Below, one piece after another: positions 25,100-34,501 of a stretch of DNA of 62,327 nucleotides. How positions within the stretch are numbered: position 1 is the stretch's first letter; each line of letters starts with the position of its first letter. The stretch is from Rhodoferax sp. (GTDB lineage Bacteria > Pseudomonadota > Gammaproteobacteria > Burkholderiales > Burkholderiaceae_C), in NCBI RefSeq assembly GCF_028715765.1, contig NZ_JAQURE010000016.1, forward strand, positions 1-62,327, in the 5' to 3' direction. A model generated the notes under the pieces. The model worked only from the letters and a program-made list of their open reading frames with translations. It searched no databases and was not told the origin of the DNA. A program made the position numbers and the translations under genes.

Positions 25100-26230
25100 A
25101 TGCAACGCATTGACCACCCACTGCTCAGCCCCAGCCTGGGCAGCCATAAAACCCTGAGCAGTTTTCATTTTGGACAGGCAGGCAGCGGCAGCAAAATTGT
25201 CATTCAGGCCAGTTTGCATGCTGAAGAATTGCCCGGCATGCTGGTGGCGCACCACCTGCGCAGCGTGCTGGCAGCGGCGCAAGCGGCGGGGCAGCTGCAC
25301 GGCGAAGTGGTGTTGGTGCCCGTGGCCAACCCAATTGGCCTGGCGCAGCGGCTCGACCACAAACCCATGGGGCGCTTTGAGCTCGACACCTCTGAGAACT
25401 TCAACCGCCATTACCCAGACCTGGCCGCCGCCATTGAGCCCACCGTGCGCACCCAGCTGGGCGATGATGCCCAGGCCAATGTGCGGCTGGTGCGCCAGGC
25501 CATGGGTCACTATCTGCAGCAGTGGCAACCCCAAACCGAACTGCAAAGCCTGCGCCGCACCCTGCTGCTGCTGGCGCATGATGCCGACTACCTGCTCGAC
25601 CTGCATTGCGACTGCGAAGCCGTGTTGCACTTTTACACTGAAGAAGCCTGTTGGCCGCAGCTGGCACCGCTGGCGCATTTTTTGGGTGCACAAGCCATTT
25701 TGCTGGCCAAGAGCTCAGGCAACCGCCCGATTGACGAATGTTTGTCTGGCGCTTGGTGGCAGTTGGCCGACCGGTTGCAAGCGCATGGGCAACATGCTCC
25801 CTTGCCGCAAGGCTGCTGCAGCACCACCATTGAGCTGCGCGGTGAGCTCGATGTGAGCCACGCCTGGGCAGCGCTTGATGCCCAAGCCATTGCCCAGTGG
25901 CTGCGCTTTGCCGGTGTGTTGACAGACCAACCCGCTCCAGCAGCGCCCCAAGCCTCTTGCCCGGCCACGCCGCTGGCGGGCTCTGAAACGTTGTACGCAA
26001 GCGCCCCTGGCGTGGTGGTGTTCATGGCTCAAGTGGGTCAATGGCTGCAGGTGGGCGATGTGGTGGCCGAGGTGATTGACCCCGTGGCGAACCAGGTGCA
26101 GCGTGTCACCGCAGGTGTGGCGGGCTGTTTTTATGCCCGCATTCGCGACCGCTACATCACCGCCGGCGGCGAACTGGGCAAAATTGCCGGCGCCACAGCG
26201 TTTCGCAGCGGCGAGCTGCTGGGGGCCTGA
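25100..26230 (+). CDS. Succinylglutamate desuccinylase/aspartoacylase family zinc deacylase
   Basis: The 376-residue enzyme is a cytoplasmic M14-like zinc amidohydrolase. The ligands are His40 and Glu43 in SLHAEELPG and His169 in [10 protein letters not shown], so the site is intact. The family removes acyl groups from N-acyl amino acids or acts on related amides. It lies between the permease and ATPase genes of an amino acid ABC transporter, suggesting that the imported solute is its substrate (inference). The C-terminal 90 residues include a barrel-like domain ([20 protein letters not shown]) seen in the longer subfamily. The ATG at 25100 begins a normal N-terminus. Confidence 0.85.
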   Translation: MQRIDHPLLSPSLGSHKTLSSFHFGQAGSGSKIVIQASLHAEELPGMLVAHHLRSVLAAAQAAGQLHGEVVLVPVANPIGLAQRLDHKPMGRFELDTSENFNRHYPDLAAAIEPTVRTQLGDDAQANVRLVRQAMGHYLQQWQPQTELQSLRRTLLLLAHDADYLLDLHCDCEAVLHFYTEEACWPQLAPLAHFLGAQAILLAKSSGNRPIDECLSGAWWQLADRLQAHGQHAPLPQGCCSTTIELRGELDVSHAWAALDAQAIAQWLRFAGVLTDQPAPAAPQASCPATPLAGSETLYASAPGVVVFMAQVGQWLQVGDVVAEVIDPVANQVQRVTAGVAGCFYARIRDRYITAGGELGKIAGATAFRSGELLGA

Positions 26231-26259
26231 AGCCCCCTCTTTCCCACCCATGGATTGAC

Positions 26260-27036
26260 ATGACCACCACCCCACTCAAACTGCAGGTTGAAAACATCCA
26301 CAAGCGCTTTGGCGCCAATGAAGTGCTCAAAGGCGTGTCGCTGACCGCCCATGCCGGTGATGTGATCAGCATCATTGGCAGCTCGGGCTCGGGCAAAAGC
26401 ACTTTTTTGCGCTGCATCAACCTGCTGGAAAAACCGCACCAGGGTCGCATCAACGTCGCCGGTGAAGAGCTGCATTTGAGCCCCGGCAAAAACGGCGAGC
26501 TGCATGCCGCCAACCCCAAGCAATTGGCACACCTGCGCACCAAGCTGGCCATGGTGTTTCAGCATTTCAACCTGTGGGCCCACATGACGGTGCTGCAAAA
26601 CATCATTGAAGCCCCGGTGCATGTGATGGGTGTGCCACGCGATCAAGCCATCGACATTGCCCGCAAATACCTGGCCAAAGTGGGACTGGAGGGCAAAGAA
26701 GATGCTTACCCGGCGCACTTGAGCGGCGGCCAGCAGCAGCGCGTGGCCATTGCTCGCGCTCTGGCCATGGAGCCCGAGGTGATGCTGTTTGACGAACCCA
26801 CCAGCGCGCTTGACCCCGAGCTGGTCAGTGAAGTGCTCAAGGTGATGAAAAATTTGGCGCTGGAAGGCCGCACCATGGTGGTGGTGACACACGAGATGGG
26901 TTTTGCCCGCGAGGTGTCTAACCATCTGATCTTTTTGCACAAAGGTCAAATTGAAGAAGAAGGCCACCCTGCCACGGTGCTGGGCGCACCCAAGAGCGTG
27001 CGACTGGCACAGTTTTTGTCAGGCAGTTTGAAGTGA
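26260..27036 (+). CDS. Polar amino acid ABC transporter ATP-binding protein (HisP-like)
   Basis: The 258-residue ATPase powers the transporter. Walker A is GSSGSGKST (40-48), the Q-loop is at VFQHFN, the ABC signature is LSGGQQQ (154-160), Walker B is VMLFDEP (174-180) and the H-loop is VVTHEMG. The insert [20 protein letters not shown] is typical of the HisP subfamily. It follows the deacylase gene by 29 bp and closes the operon. Right after its stop lies a copy of the 48-bp repeat. Confidence 0.95.
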   Translation: MTTTPLKLQVENIHKRFGANEVLKGVSLTAHAGDVISIIGSSGSGKSTFLRCINLLEKPHQGRINVAGEELHLSPGKNGELHAANPKQLAHLRTKLAMVFQHFNLWAHMTVLQNIIEAPVHVMGVPRDQAIDIARKYLAKVGLEGKEDAYPAHLSGGQQQRVAIARALAMEPEVMLFDEPTSALDPELVSEVLKVMKNLALEGRTMVVVTHEMGFAREVSNHLIFLHKGQIEEEGHPATVLGAPKSVRLAQFLSGSLK

Positions 27037-27082
27037 TTTAGGCCTCTAGCGCTCGTATTCATTGCTTTAGTAGCTCTTATTT
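27035..27082 (-). repeat. 48-bp dispersed repeat, copy B
   Basis: AGGCCTCTAGCGCTCG and TAGTAGCTCTTATT give one of the best matches to the family (minus orientation). It begins at the stop codon of the ATPase gene and covers the place where the promoter and start codon of the next gene should be. Confidence 0.65.
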
Positions 27083-27186
27083 TTGATATTTTTACGCCAC
27101 ATCTACCCTTCATCACACGCCGTCAGCTGCTGGCATCTGCTGCGGGCTGGCCGAGCCTGGCACTGACACAGGGCAGTGGCACGCCT

Positions 27187-28239
27187 TTGCCGCACACCCC
27201 CAAGTGGACGCCGCGTGTGCTGCAGTTCCCGCGCGATCTGGGGAGCCACCCCGACACCGCCATTGAATGGTGGTATGTCACCGGGCAATTGAAGGCAGGT
27301 GCGGCGGTGTTTGGCTTTCAGTTGACATTTTTCAGGTCACGCGTGCCGTCTACGCAAACCATGACCTCAGCCTTTGCAGCCAAGCAACTGGTGTTTGCGC
27401 ATGCGGCGGTGACCGATGTGACCGCACAACAGCTGTGGCACGACCAACGCATTGCCCGCAGCACGGGAGCCATATCAAGCGCAGTGGACTTAGCGCACAC
27501 CCGTGAAACCGATACCGACATCCAGCTGAGCGACTGGACGCTGACCAGAGACCGCACGTCCTACCAAGCACAGGCGTCGGCGGCAGACTTTGCTTTTGAC
27601 CTGCGCTTGCTTGAGAGTCAGCCGCTGCTGTTGCAAGGTGACCAAGGTTGGTCTCGCAAAGGGCCGGCACCACACCAAGCCAGTTTTTATTACACCCTGC
27701 CCCAGCTGCAAGCCAGCGGTACCTTGCAGCTGGCGGGGCGAACCTTGCAGGTGCAAGGCACAGCTTGGCTGGATCATGAGTGGAGCCAGTCGCTGATGCC
27801 GCCCGATGCCGTGGGTTGGGACTGGCTGGGCATGAATTTGACTGATGGCAGCGCGCTGACTGCGTATCGACTGCGCTCACAGCAGGGTGACACGGTATGG
27901 GCGGGCGGCTCAGTGCGGGCGGCGGATCAAGTGGCAGCTGAAGTTATGGCAGCGTCAGACGTGGTCTTCACCCCTGGCCGACTTTGGAAAAGCCCCCACT
28001 CAGGCAGTGTGTACCCGGTGGAATGGGGGTTGCAGATCACCCGGCGCCCACTGGGCGCACCTGCCGTGACCGAGCGTTATCAGGTCAAAGCCATGGTGGA
28101 CAACCAGGAGCTTGACAGCCGCCAGTCCACCGGCGCGGTGTATTGGGAGGGGTTGAGCCAGTTGCTTGATGCCCATGGGCGCGTGCTGGGACAGGGTTAC
28201 CTTGAAATGACCGGGTATGCCGGCGCGTTGCGGTTGTGA
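27187..28239 (+). CDS. AttH/CrtC-like lipocalin-fold protein, start codon in doubt
   Basis: The protein (350 residues from the TTG at 27187) matches the AttH / carotenoid 1,2-hydratase family: LQFPRDLGSHPDTAIEWWYV, WLDHEWS and WDWLGMNLTDGSALTAYRLR. The frame is open upstream from 27037, and residues just before the TTG read FITRRQLLASAAGW, a twin-arginine export signal, yet no ATG, GTG or TTG precedes it. The TTG would give a protein without its signal. The 5' end is replaced by a 48-bp repeat, so the gene may be damaged or use a rare start. Partners attE-G are absent. The function is unknown. Confidence 0.6.
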   Translation: MPHTPKWTPRVLQFPRDLGSHPDTAIEWWYVTGQLKAGAAVFGFQLTFFRSRVPSTQTMTSAFAAKQLVFAHAAVTDVTAQQLWHDQRIARSTGAISSAVDLAHTRETDTDIQLSDWTLTRDRTSYQAQASAADFAFDLRLLESQPLLLQGDQGWSRKGPAPHQASFYYTLPQLQASGTLQLAGRTLQVQGTAWLDHEWSQSLMPPDAVGWDWLGMNLTDGSALTAYRLRSQQGDTVWAGGSVRAADQVAAEVMAASDVVFTPGRLWKSPHSGSVYPVEWGLQITRRPLGAPAVTERYQVKAMVDNQELDSRQSTGAVYWEGLSQLLDAHGRVLGQGYLEMTGYAGALRL

Positions 28240-28365
28240 CTGCGGCCACACCAGATGCCGCTTGAATCTGCGGCACAAGGCTCGTAAACTCTCAGTCAGA
28301 CACCAGCCGCAAGGTACCTCGGCTTGCCGCCGACCCAACCCTCTTTAGCCCACCAGGAGTTCGCC

Positions 28366-28563
28366 ATGAATGTCACCGCCAGCAAAACAGCTTCGATTCA
28401 GCCCACACAACGGCCCACACAAATTCAGCAGTCCGAGCAAAAGGCTGACATGGCTGCCAAACATGCCGAGCCAGAGAACAAAAAGAGTGCACCCACGCAA
28501 AGCACCCCAGTGGTGAACACCCAGGGTCAAACGACTGGGCGGCTCTTGAACGTGACGGCTTGA
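28366..28563 (+). CDS. Small hydrophilic hypothetical protein
   Basis: This 65-residue ORF has a good ribosome binding site (CAGGAG) 8 nt before its ATG. The product is Gln/Thr/Lys-rich, without hydrophobic segments, and probably disordered. I do not recognise it. It lies 37 bp before a second small gene in the same direction, and both have repeated Ser/Thr/Gln composition, so they may form a pair. Confidence 0.45.
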   Translation: MNVTASKTASIQPTQRPTQIQQSEQKADMAAKHAEPENKKSAPTQSTPVVNTQGQTTGRLLNVTA

Positions 28564-28600
28564 AACTCGCCTGCCGAACATCAACCGCGTTGAGTTGAGC

Positions 28601-28951
28601 ATGGCTGCACTCGCCGCTACCCACAGCGCCACGCCCTCGGTTCAAACCAGCCTGATGCGCAGCAGGTTGGATGCAGCACGGCGCGAAGCCGACCAAGCGC
28701 AAGCCAATGAGCAGCGCTTGCGTCAACAGGTGTCTGATGCCGAGTCTCAAACAGAGCAATCGCAGAACAAGGTGCGCAGTTTGAGCCGACAAGCCAGTCA
28801 GCCCGACCCCACCTATGCCACAAATTTGCAGCGCTCCAGCAAGCCCTTGAGTCCGGCGCAAACGCAGCCCTGGTTGTCTGGCTTGACCAACAGCCAACAG
28901 CTCAAAACCCTGGGGCAAGCTGCAGGACGCTACATTAACATGAGCGCCTGA
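28601..28951 (+). CDS. Small coiled-coil hypothetical protein
   Basis: The 116-residue product has a central heptad-rich stretch at about residues 22-68 (RLDAARREADQAQANEQRL and on), predicted by eye to be a coiled coil, flanked by Ser/Pro/Gln-rich ends. No signal or membrane segment is visible. The ATG at 28601 lies two codons after an in-frame TTG; the ribosome binding site is weak. It follows the small gene at 28366-28563 and converges with the glutamate dehydrogenase gene 46 bp away. The family is unknown to me. Confidence 0.45.
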   Translation: MAALAATHSATPSVQTSLMRSRLDAARREADQAQANEQRLRQQVSDAESQTEQSQNKVRSLSRQASQPDPTYATNLQRSSKPLSPAQTQPWLSGLTNSQQLKTLGQAAGRYINMSA

Positions 28952-28985
28952 AGCTTATTTAACAAGCTCTAGAGCTCATTTTTCC
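28951..28985 (+). repeat. 48-bp dispersed repeat, copy C (partial)
   Basis: Only the right half of the family is present, with a perfect palindrome AGCTCTAGAGCT (28965-28976) followed by CATTTTT. It fills the gap between two convergent genes, where it could serve as a terminator. Confidence 0.4.
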
Positions 28986-28997
28986 CTATCAGGCTGA

Positions 28998-31900
28998 TCA
29001 GGCCAAATGCCGAAGCTCTCTCAAAGCCACCGAAACCGGCGCCAAATCTGGCTCTTGTGCCATGATGGTTTGAAGCAATTTGGCCAGCTTTTCAATGCTT
29101 GCGCTGTGGTGCGCTGACCAGCTTGATACCCCCTCAAAATGCATCAACACGGTTTGACTGATCTGGATGGCGATGGCGTAGACATCGTCTCTGGCACTGC
29201 CTCTGGCTTGGGTTTGCCACAGGGTCTCGGTCGGCAAGCGGTTGATGAGTGAGCGCCATCCCCTCAAGCCAAGCAGGTTTTCCACTGAAAAATACACCAG
29301 CGCGGCTTGTTGCAAGCTGGTTTGAGCGCGCTCAGAGAGGTCAACCAGATCGAGCGCCGGGAAAATAAACTCCAGGGCACACAGGTTTTCGGCCAACTGC
29401 GGCTCTACCCCTGCTTGCACCAACTGTTGTGCCGCGTCTGCCCATTGCTTGGCGGTTTGCGTGGGCAACCAATGCGGCAAATTGGCGCGCAGTGCTTGCG
29501 CCCCCGGCTGGTAGCGCGCAATCAAGGTGGGCAAGTCGGTGGTGTTGCTGCGGGCACGCAGCATCCAACGCGAGGCGCGTTGGGCAATGGCAATGAGTTT
29601 GCACAGTAAATCCAGCTGCAAGCTGCTAGAGACCACGCCATCAAGCGCATCAATTTGATCCCACAGGGGTTCCAAACCGAATACTTCGCGCGCCAGGGTG
29701 TATGCGCGCACCACATCGGGTACCGAGGCAGCTGACTCAGCGGCCAGGAAGTTGATGAAGGTGGCGCCTGTGCGGTTGACCACCATGTTGGCGACAAAGG
29801 TGGCAATGATCTCGCGCTTGAGCGGGTGCTGTTCAATGGCAGGGGTAAAGCGCGTCGTCAAGGCCAGAGGGAAATAGGCCAGCAGCGAGCGCTTGAAATA
29901 GGGGTCATCGGGCAAGGTGCTTGCCAGCAAATCGTCAAACACCGACATCTTGGCGTAAGCCAATACCACCGCCCCCTCTGGCGCAGTCAGCCCCTGCCCC
30001 AACTTGCGCCGGCGCGCCATCTCGTCATCTGTGGGCAAGCATTCAATCTGGCGATGGAGTCGCCCTGCGCCTTCAAGCCATTGCATCAGGCGCTGCTGCC
30101 CAGCCAAAAAATACTGTGGGCGGTGACACGCCACATCCAGCGCCTGGGTTTGGTAGTAGTTGTCTGCCAACACCAGGCGGCTCACGTCGTCGGTCATTGA
30201 GGCCAGCAATTCGTTGCGCTGTTTGAGCGTGAGGTCACCCGCTTCGACCACCCGATCCAACAAAATTTTGATGTTGACCTCGTGGTCGGAGCAATCTACC
30301 CCGGCTGAGTTGTCGATGGCATCGGTGTAGATCAAGCCACCTTGCTGCGCATATTCAATGCGACCGAGTTGGGTGCACCCCAGGTTGCCCCCCTCAACCA
30401 ACACTTTGCAGCGCAGTTGTTGGCCGTTGACGCGAAACGCATCGCCGGACTTGTCACCCACGTCGGCATGGCTTTGTGTTGAGGCTTTGACGTAGGTGCC
30501 TATGCCACCGTTGTAGAGCAGGTCTACAGGTGCTTGCAACAGGGCGTGAAGCAACTCGTTGGGAGAGAGTTCATGGGCCTCAATGGCCAACACGTGGCGA
30601 GCTTGGTCTGAGAGCTTGATGACTTTGGCTGTGCGTGGGTACACACCACCGCCTTCAGAGAGGATGCAGCGGTCAAAGTCATCCCAACTGGAGCGAGGCA
30701 GTTGAAACAAGCGCTGCCGCTCTGCCATGCTGCGACCGATGTCGGGCGTGGGGTCGATGAAAATGTGACGGTGGTCAAACGCTGCAAGCAGTTGAATCTG
30801 AGGCGACAGCAGCATGCCGTTGCCAAACACATCGCCTGACATGTCACCAATGCCCAACACCGTGAAGGGTTGGGTTTGGATGTTGTGTGACAAGGCTCTG
30901 AAATGCCGTTTGGCTGACTCCCATGCACCACGGGCGGTGATGCCCATTTTTTTGTGGTCATAACCAACTGAGCCGCCAGAGGCGAAAGCATCTCCCAGCC
31001 AGTAGCCGTAGTCAGCCGACACGCTGTTGGCAATGTCTGAAAAGCTGGCGGTGCCCTTGTCTGCCGCCACCACCAGATAGGGGTCATCCTCGTCATGCCG
31101 AACCACCTGAAGGGGGGGTACAACTTGGCCTTTGACCAGGTTGTCAGTCAAGTCCAGCAGGCCTGAGAGCAGCAGTTTGTAGCAGGCTATGCCTTCAGCC
31201 ATGTAGGCATCTCTGTCACTGGCTGGCGGGGGATTTTTCAGCACAAAACCACCTTTGGAACCGACCGGGACAATGACGGTGTTTTTGACTTGCTGGGCTT
31301 TGACCAGCCCCAGAATTTCAGTGCGGAAATCTTCACGCCGGTCTGACCAGCGCAGGCCACCCCGCGCCACTTTGTCAATGCGCAAGTGAATGGCCTCTAA
31401 CCGTGGTGAGTAGACCCAAATTTCATAAAGCGGCTTGGGCTCTGGCATGCAGGGCATGCTTTTTGACTGAAATTTGAAGCTCATGTAGGGCTTGAACTCT
31501 GCACTGGTGGCAAGTTGCCACACGTTGGTGCGCACCGTTGCCAACATGGCCAAATAGAACTGGCGCAACACCCGATCTTCTTCAAGACTGGTCACCGCAT
31601 TGAGTTGCGCCTCAATGGCCGAGCTCAGCTCTGAGGCTTTTGAAGCACTGTCAGGCTGCAGTTGTGGGTTGAAGCGTTGATCAAACAGGTGAACCAAATT
31701 TTGAGCGAGCTGAGGATTTTTAACCAACGTGGCTTCGATGTAGCTTTGGCTGAACGGAAAATCCAATTGCTTGAAGTAGCGAGCGTAGGCGCGCAAAACT
31801 GCAATAGCGCGGGCATCGAGCGTGCTGACCAGCACCAACCGGTTGAGGTCATCACTGTCATAGTCTTTGCGCCAGGCCTGAACAAACATGGATTCAAAGC

Positions 31901-33767
31901 GTTGGCGAATTTCCGCAAACGCCAACTGTGTGCCCAGTTGCAAACCCAGGTCATGAATCCAGCACTCTGAGCCGCTTGTGTGTTCAAGCGCATCCAGCAC
32001 CCGGTAGGGGTGCTCGTCAAGCACACGTGCCCCCATGCGCTCCAGTACAGGCAAAGAGTCAGAGAGGGCAACTTTGGAACGACTGAAAATTTTGAACCGC
32101 ACGAAACCAGCTGCACTGTCAATGGGACGGTACAGTTTGACTGCCATGGGGGTGCTGTCAGACAAAGCGAACAACACATGCACATCGTCCGCGGCCATTG
32201 CACCAGAAAACTGCTCTTGATAGGCCACCGGAAATCCATTGGCAAAGCGTGCAGCCAATTGCATGCCTTGGTCTTCACCGTGCACTTGCACCAAGGCTTG
32301 TTGGCAGTCGTCTTCCCAACGCTGCGCCAACTGAGCCACACGCGCCTCTAACATGGCCACATCAACATTTTTGGGCGCATGTTGACGGGCGCGGATCAGG
32401 TAATGGATGCGTGCCAGCGGACTGTCTGTCAGCATGGGTGTGAACTCAATCGATTCGCCATCAAAAGCGCGGCTGAGTTCCAGACCCATCTTGATGCGCA
32501 GCTCGGTGTTGTAGCGATCGCGTGGCACAAAGACCAGAACCGAAGTGAACCGGCCAAAGGGGTCGCGACGCACAAAGACACGGGGACGCTGGCTTTCTTG
32601 CAAACGCAAAATCCCCAACGCGTGCTCCAGCAACGTTGGTTTGTCGATTTGAAACAACTCGTCGCGTGGATAGGCATTCAAAATGGCTTGCAATGCTTTG
32701 GCCGTATGGCTTTCAGGCAGCACATCCACGGCTGCCATCACAGCCGCTGCTTTCAGACGAATGAGCGGAATAGCAGCTACTGCGGCGGCATAAGCTTTGG
32801 AGGTGTAAAGACCTAAAAACCGGGCCTCACCCACCAGTTTTCCATCAGCATCAAAGCGCTTCACAGACAAACAATCCAGCCAGGCGGGGCGATGCACGGT
32901 AGAGCGTGTCATGGCTTTGGTGATCAATACCAACTGATCTGAGTTAACAAAGTCCATGGCATCTGAGGGCAAAACGCTCAGAGGTGTTTGCGGCTCACTG
33001 CGCAAAATTCCCAAACCAGAGCCAGGTACAGCCACCAGGCGGATGCCATCTGACTGAGGCGTCAGGGTGTAATCGCGTGCACCCAAGAAAGTAAAGTGCT
33101 GGTCTTCCAACCAATGTAGAAAATCAATGCCTTCAAGCTGCTCTGTCAGCGCCACACCGGATTGTTCTGAGGCCAGGCGAACGGCTTGCAGGCGTTGCAA
33201 CATGGGCAGCCAATCTGCAACCGACACACGCACATCACGCAAGACAGTGGAGAGATCAGACACCAACTGCTCGCGTTCAACCAGGCTAACAATGCGATCA
33301 CATTCGACCAATATCAAAGATGCAATGGCGTGTGAACTGGCCTCTGTGACATGAGCCACTGCCGTGCGAATCACCTGCCCCTGAGCATTGCGTTCAACGG
33401 CCAGCAAAGGGTGAACAATCCAGTGCGCAACGCGGCCATTGCGATTGACCGCCATGGTGACAGAGTCAACCAAAAATGGCATGTCTTCATGGACGATCTG
33501 GATGATGGTGTGCTCACTGACAAAACCATCTTCAGCCAAACTGGGGTTGTAGACCCGAATCCGAACGCCGTTGGCATCGGGTTCGGCATCCAACAAGCGG
33601 CGATGCGCATTGGCCAGCGCCAGAAGACGCGTTGAGCCACGTGCTTGCAGTTCATCGGGGTCGGATTTGCCAAAATAAGCCGATACGAAATCTGCTAAAT
33701 CGTCAGAGGTAGTGCCAGCGTTTTCAAGGGTGTAGGTACGCAAAGCGGCAAGGGGAGCATGGGTCAT
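28998..33767 (-). CDS. gdhB: NAD-specific glutamate dehydrogenase, large (GDH-180) type
   Basis: The 1589-residue enzyme converts glutamate to 2-oxoglutarate with NAD. It belongs to the very large bacterial GDH family, with long N-terminal ACT-like regulatory regions (about 1-700) and a catalytic core at about 700-1150. PVGSKGGFVLKNPP holds the substrate lysine region, and GGLRWSDRREDFRTE and DMSGDVFGNGMLLS are family signatures. I take the ATG at 33767 (GGAG upstream) rather than the in-frame codon at 33824. It is a single-gene unit 98 bp after the NUDIX gene. The large enzyme usually works in glutamate catabolism. Confidence 0.95.
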   Translation of the reverse strand: MTHAPLAALRTYTLENAGTTSDDLADFVSAYFGKSDPDELQARGSTRLLALANAHRRLLDAEPDANGVRIRVYNPSLAEDGFVSEHTIIQIVHEDMPFLVDSVTMAVNRNGRVAHWIVHPLLAVERNAQGQVIRTAVAHVTEASSHAIASLILVECDRIVSLVEREQLVSDLSTVLRDVRVSVADWLPMLQRLQAVRLASEQSGVALTEQLEGIDFLHWLEDQHFTFLGARDYTLTPQSDGIRLVAVPGSGLGILRSEPQTPLSVLPSDAMDFVNSDQLVLITKAMTRSTVHRPAWLDCLSVKRFDADGKLVGEARFLGLYTSKAYAAAVAAIPLIRLKAAAVMAAVDVLPESHTAKALQAILNAYPRDELFQIDKPTLLEHALGILRLQESQRPRVFVRRDPFGRFTSVLVFVPRDRYNTELRIKMGLELSRAFDGESIEFTPMLTDSPLARIHYLIRARQHAPKNVDVAMLEARVAQLAQRWEDDCQQALVQVHGEDQGMQLAARFANGFPVAYQEQFSGAMAADDVHVLFALSDSTPMAVKLYRPIDSAAGFVRFKIFSRSKVALSDSLPVLERMGARVLDEHPYRVLDALEHTSGSECWIHDLGLQLGTQLAFAEIRQRFESMFVQAWRKDYDSDDLNRLVLVSTLDARAIAVLRAYARYFKQLDFPFSQSYIEATLVKNPQLAQNLVHLFDQRFNPQLQPDSASKASELSSAIEAQLNAVTSLEEDRVLRQFYLAMLATVRTNVWQLATSAEFKPYMSFKFQSKSMPCMPEPKPLYEIWVYSPRLEAIHLRIDKVARGGLRWSDRREDFRTEILGLVKAQQVKNTVIVPVGSKGGFVLKNPPPASDRDAYMAEGIACYKLLLSGLLDLTDNLVKGQVVPPLQVVRHDEDDPYLVVAADKGTASFSDIANSVSADYGYWLGDAFASGGSVGYDHKKMGITARGAWESAKRHFRALSHNIQTQPFTVLGIGDMSGDVFGNGMLLSPQIQLLAAFDHRHIFIDPTPDIGRSMAERQRLFQLPRSSWDDFDRCILSEGGGVYPRTAKVIKLSDQARHVLAIEAHELSPNELLHALLQAPVDLLYNGGIGTYVKASTQSHADVGDKSGDAFRVNGQQLRCKVLVEGGNLGCTQLGRIEYAQQGGLIYTDAIDNSAGVDCSDHEVNIKILLDRVVEAGDLTLKQRNELLASMTDDVSRLVLADNYYQTQALDVACHRPQYFLAGQQRLMQWLEGAGRLHRQIECLPTDDEMARRRKLGQGLTAPEGAVVLAYAKMSVFDDLLASTLPDDPYFKRSLLAYFPLALTTRFTPAIEQHPLKREIIATFVANMVVNRTGATFINFLAAESAASVPDVVRAYTLAREVFGLEPLWDQIDALDGVVSSSLQLDLLCKLIAIAQRASRWMLRARSNTTDLPTLIARYQPGAQALRANLPHWLPTQTAKQWADAAQQLVQAGVEPQLAENLCALEFIFPALDLVDLSERAQTSLQQAALVYFSVENLLGLRGWRSLINRLPTETLWQTQARGSARDDVYAIAIQISQTVLMHFEGVSSWSAHHSASIEKLAKLLQTIMAQEPDLAPVSVALRELRHLA

Positions 33768-33865
33768 GCAGGTCTCCGGTAGTATTTTTGATACCGAAGA
33801 TTCTAGGAAGCACGCTACAAACAAAGCGCACGAAACGGGTCAATTCATGGAGTTATGCAAAAAAC

Positions 33866-34483
33866 TCATGCAATCGAGACCTCTTGCCACTCTAAAGACC
33901 ACGCACCCGATAGAACATTCTGCAACCACAAGGCGCCTGTCAACGTTTTGCCATCCGTCACCTGGCCTTGTGCACACCACTGGAGCAATTGAGTCATGTT
34001 GGCTGTGAAGACATCCAAAAACTCGCCCTCATCGAGTTTTTGTGAGCCAGCACTGAGACCACGCGCAAACCAGATATCGATAAATTCTGTGGAATAGGCA
34101 ATCACTGGGTGCAAGACACCTGCATGTGCCCAATGGGTGGCGGAGTAACCTGTTTCCTCAAGCAACTCACGTTGAGCACAGTGAAAACAGTCCTCTCCTG
34201 GGTCGAGTTTTCCGGCAGGAAATTCGATCATGACTTGACCGATGGGGTAGCGAAACTGTCGCTCAAGAACCATTTGAACTTGACCATCGTCACCTTCAAG
34301 CAAAGGGATGACCATGACGGCACCGGGATGAACCACATACTCACGCTTGGCCAAAGCAGAACTTGGCAAGCGAACCGTGTCACGGAAAGCCTGAAGAAAG
34401 TGGCCTTTGAAAAGCTCCTGGCTGTCTACTTTTTCTTCAATCAAACCCGTGTACGGCACTCGCTCATGGGACAAATCAGTCAT
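33866..34483 (-). CDS. NUDIX hydrolase, ADP-ribose pyrophosphatase type
   Basis: The 205-residue protein hydrolyses nucleoside diphosphate derivatives. The Nudix box spans about 91-113 (GKLDPGEDCFHCAQRELLEE then TGY) with all conserved Gly and Glu positions present. FPAGKLDPGE and the N-terminal beta-rich half fit the ADP-ribose/NudF subfamily, which clears ADP-ribose from NAD turnover. The ATG at 34483 lies 18 bp after nuoN, so the gene is the tail of the complex I operon, an arrangement common in Burkholderiales. Confidence 0.9.
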   Translation of the reverse strand: MTDLSHERVPYTGLIEEKVDSQELFKGHFLQAFRDTVRLPSSALAKREYVVHPGAVMVIPLLEGDDGQVQMVLERQFRYPIGQVMIEFPAGKLDPGEDCFHCAQRELLEETGYSATHWAHAGVLHPVIAYSTEFIDIWFARGLSAGSQKLDEGEFLDVFTANMTQLLQWCAQGQVTDGKTLTGALWLQNVLSGAWSLEWQEVSIA

Positions 34484-34501
34484 TTGCGCAAGCAAGCCAA
34501 C

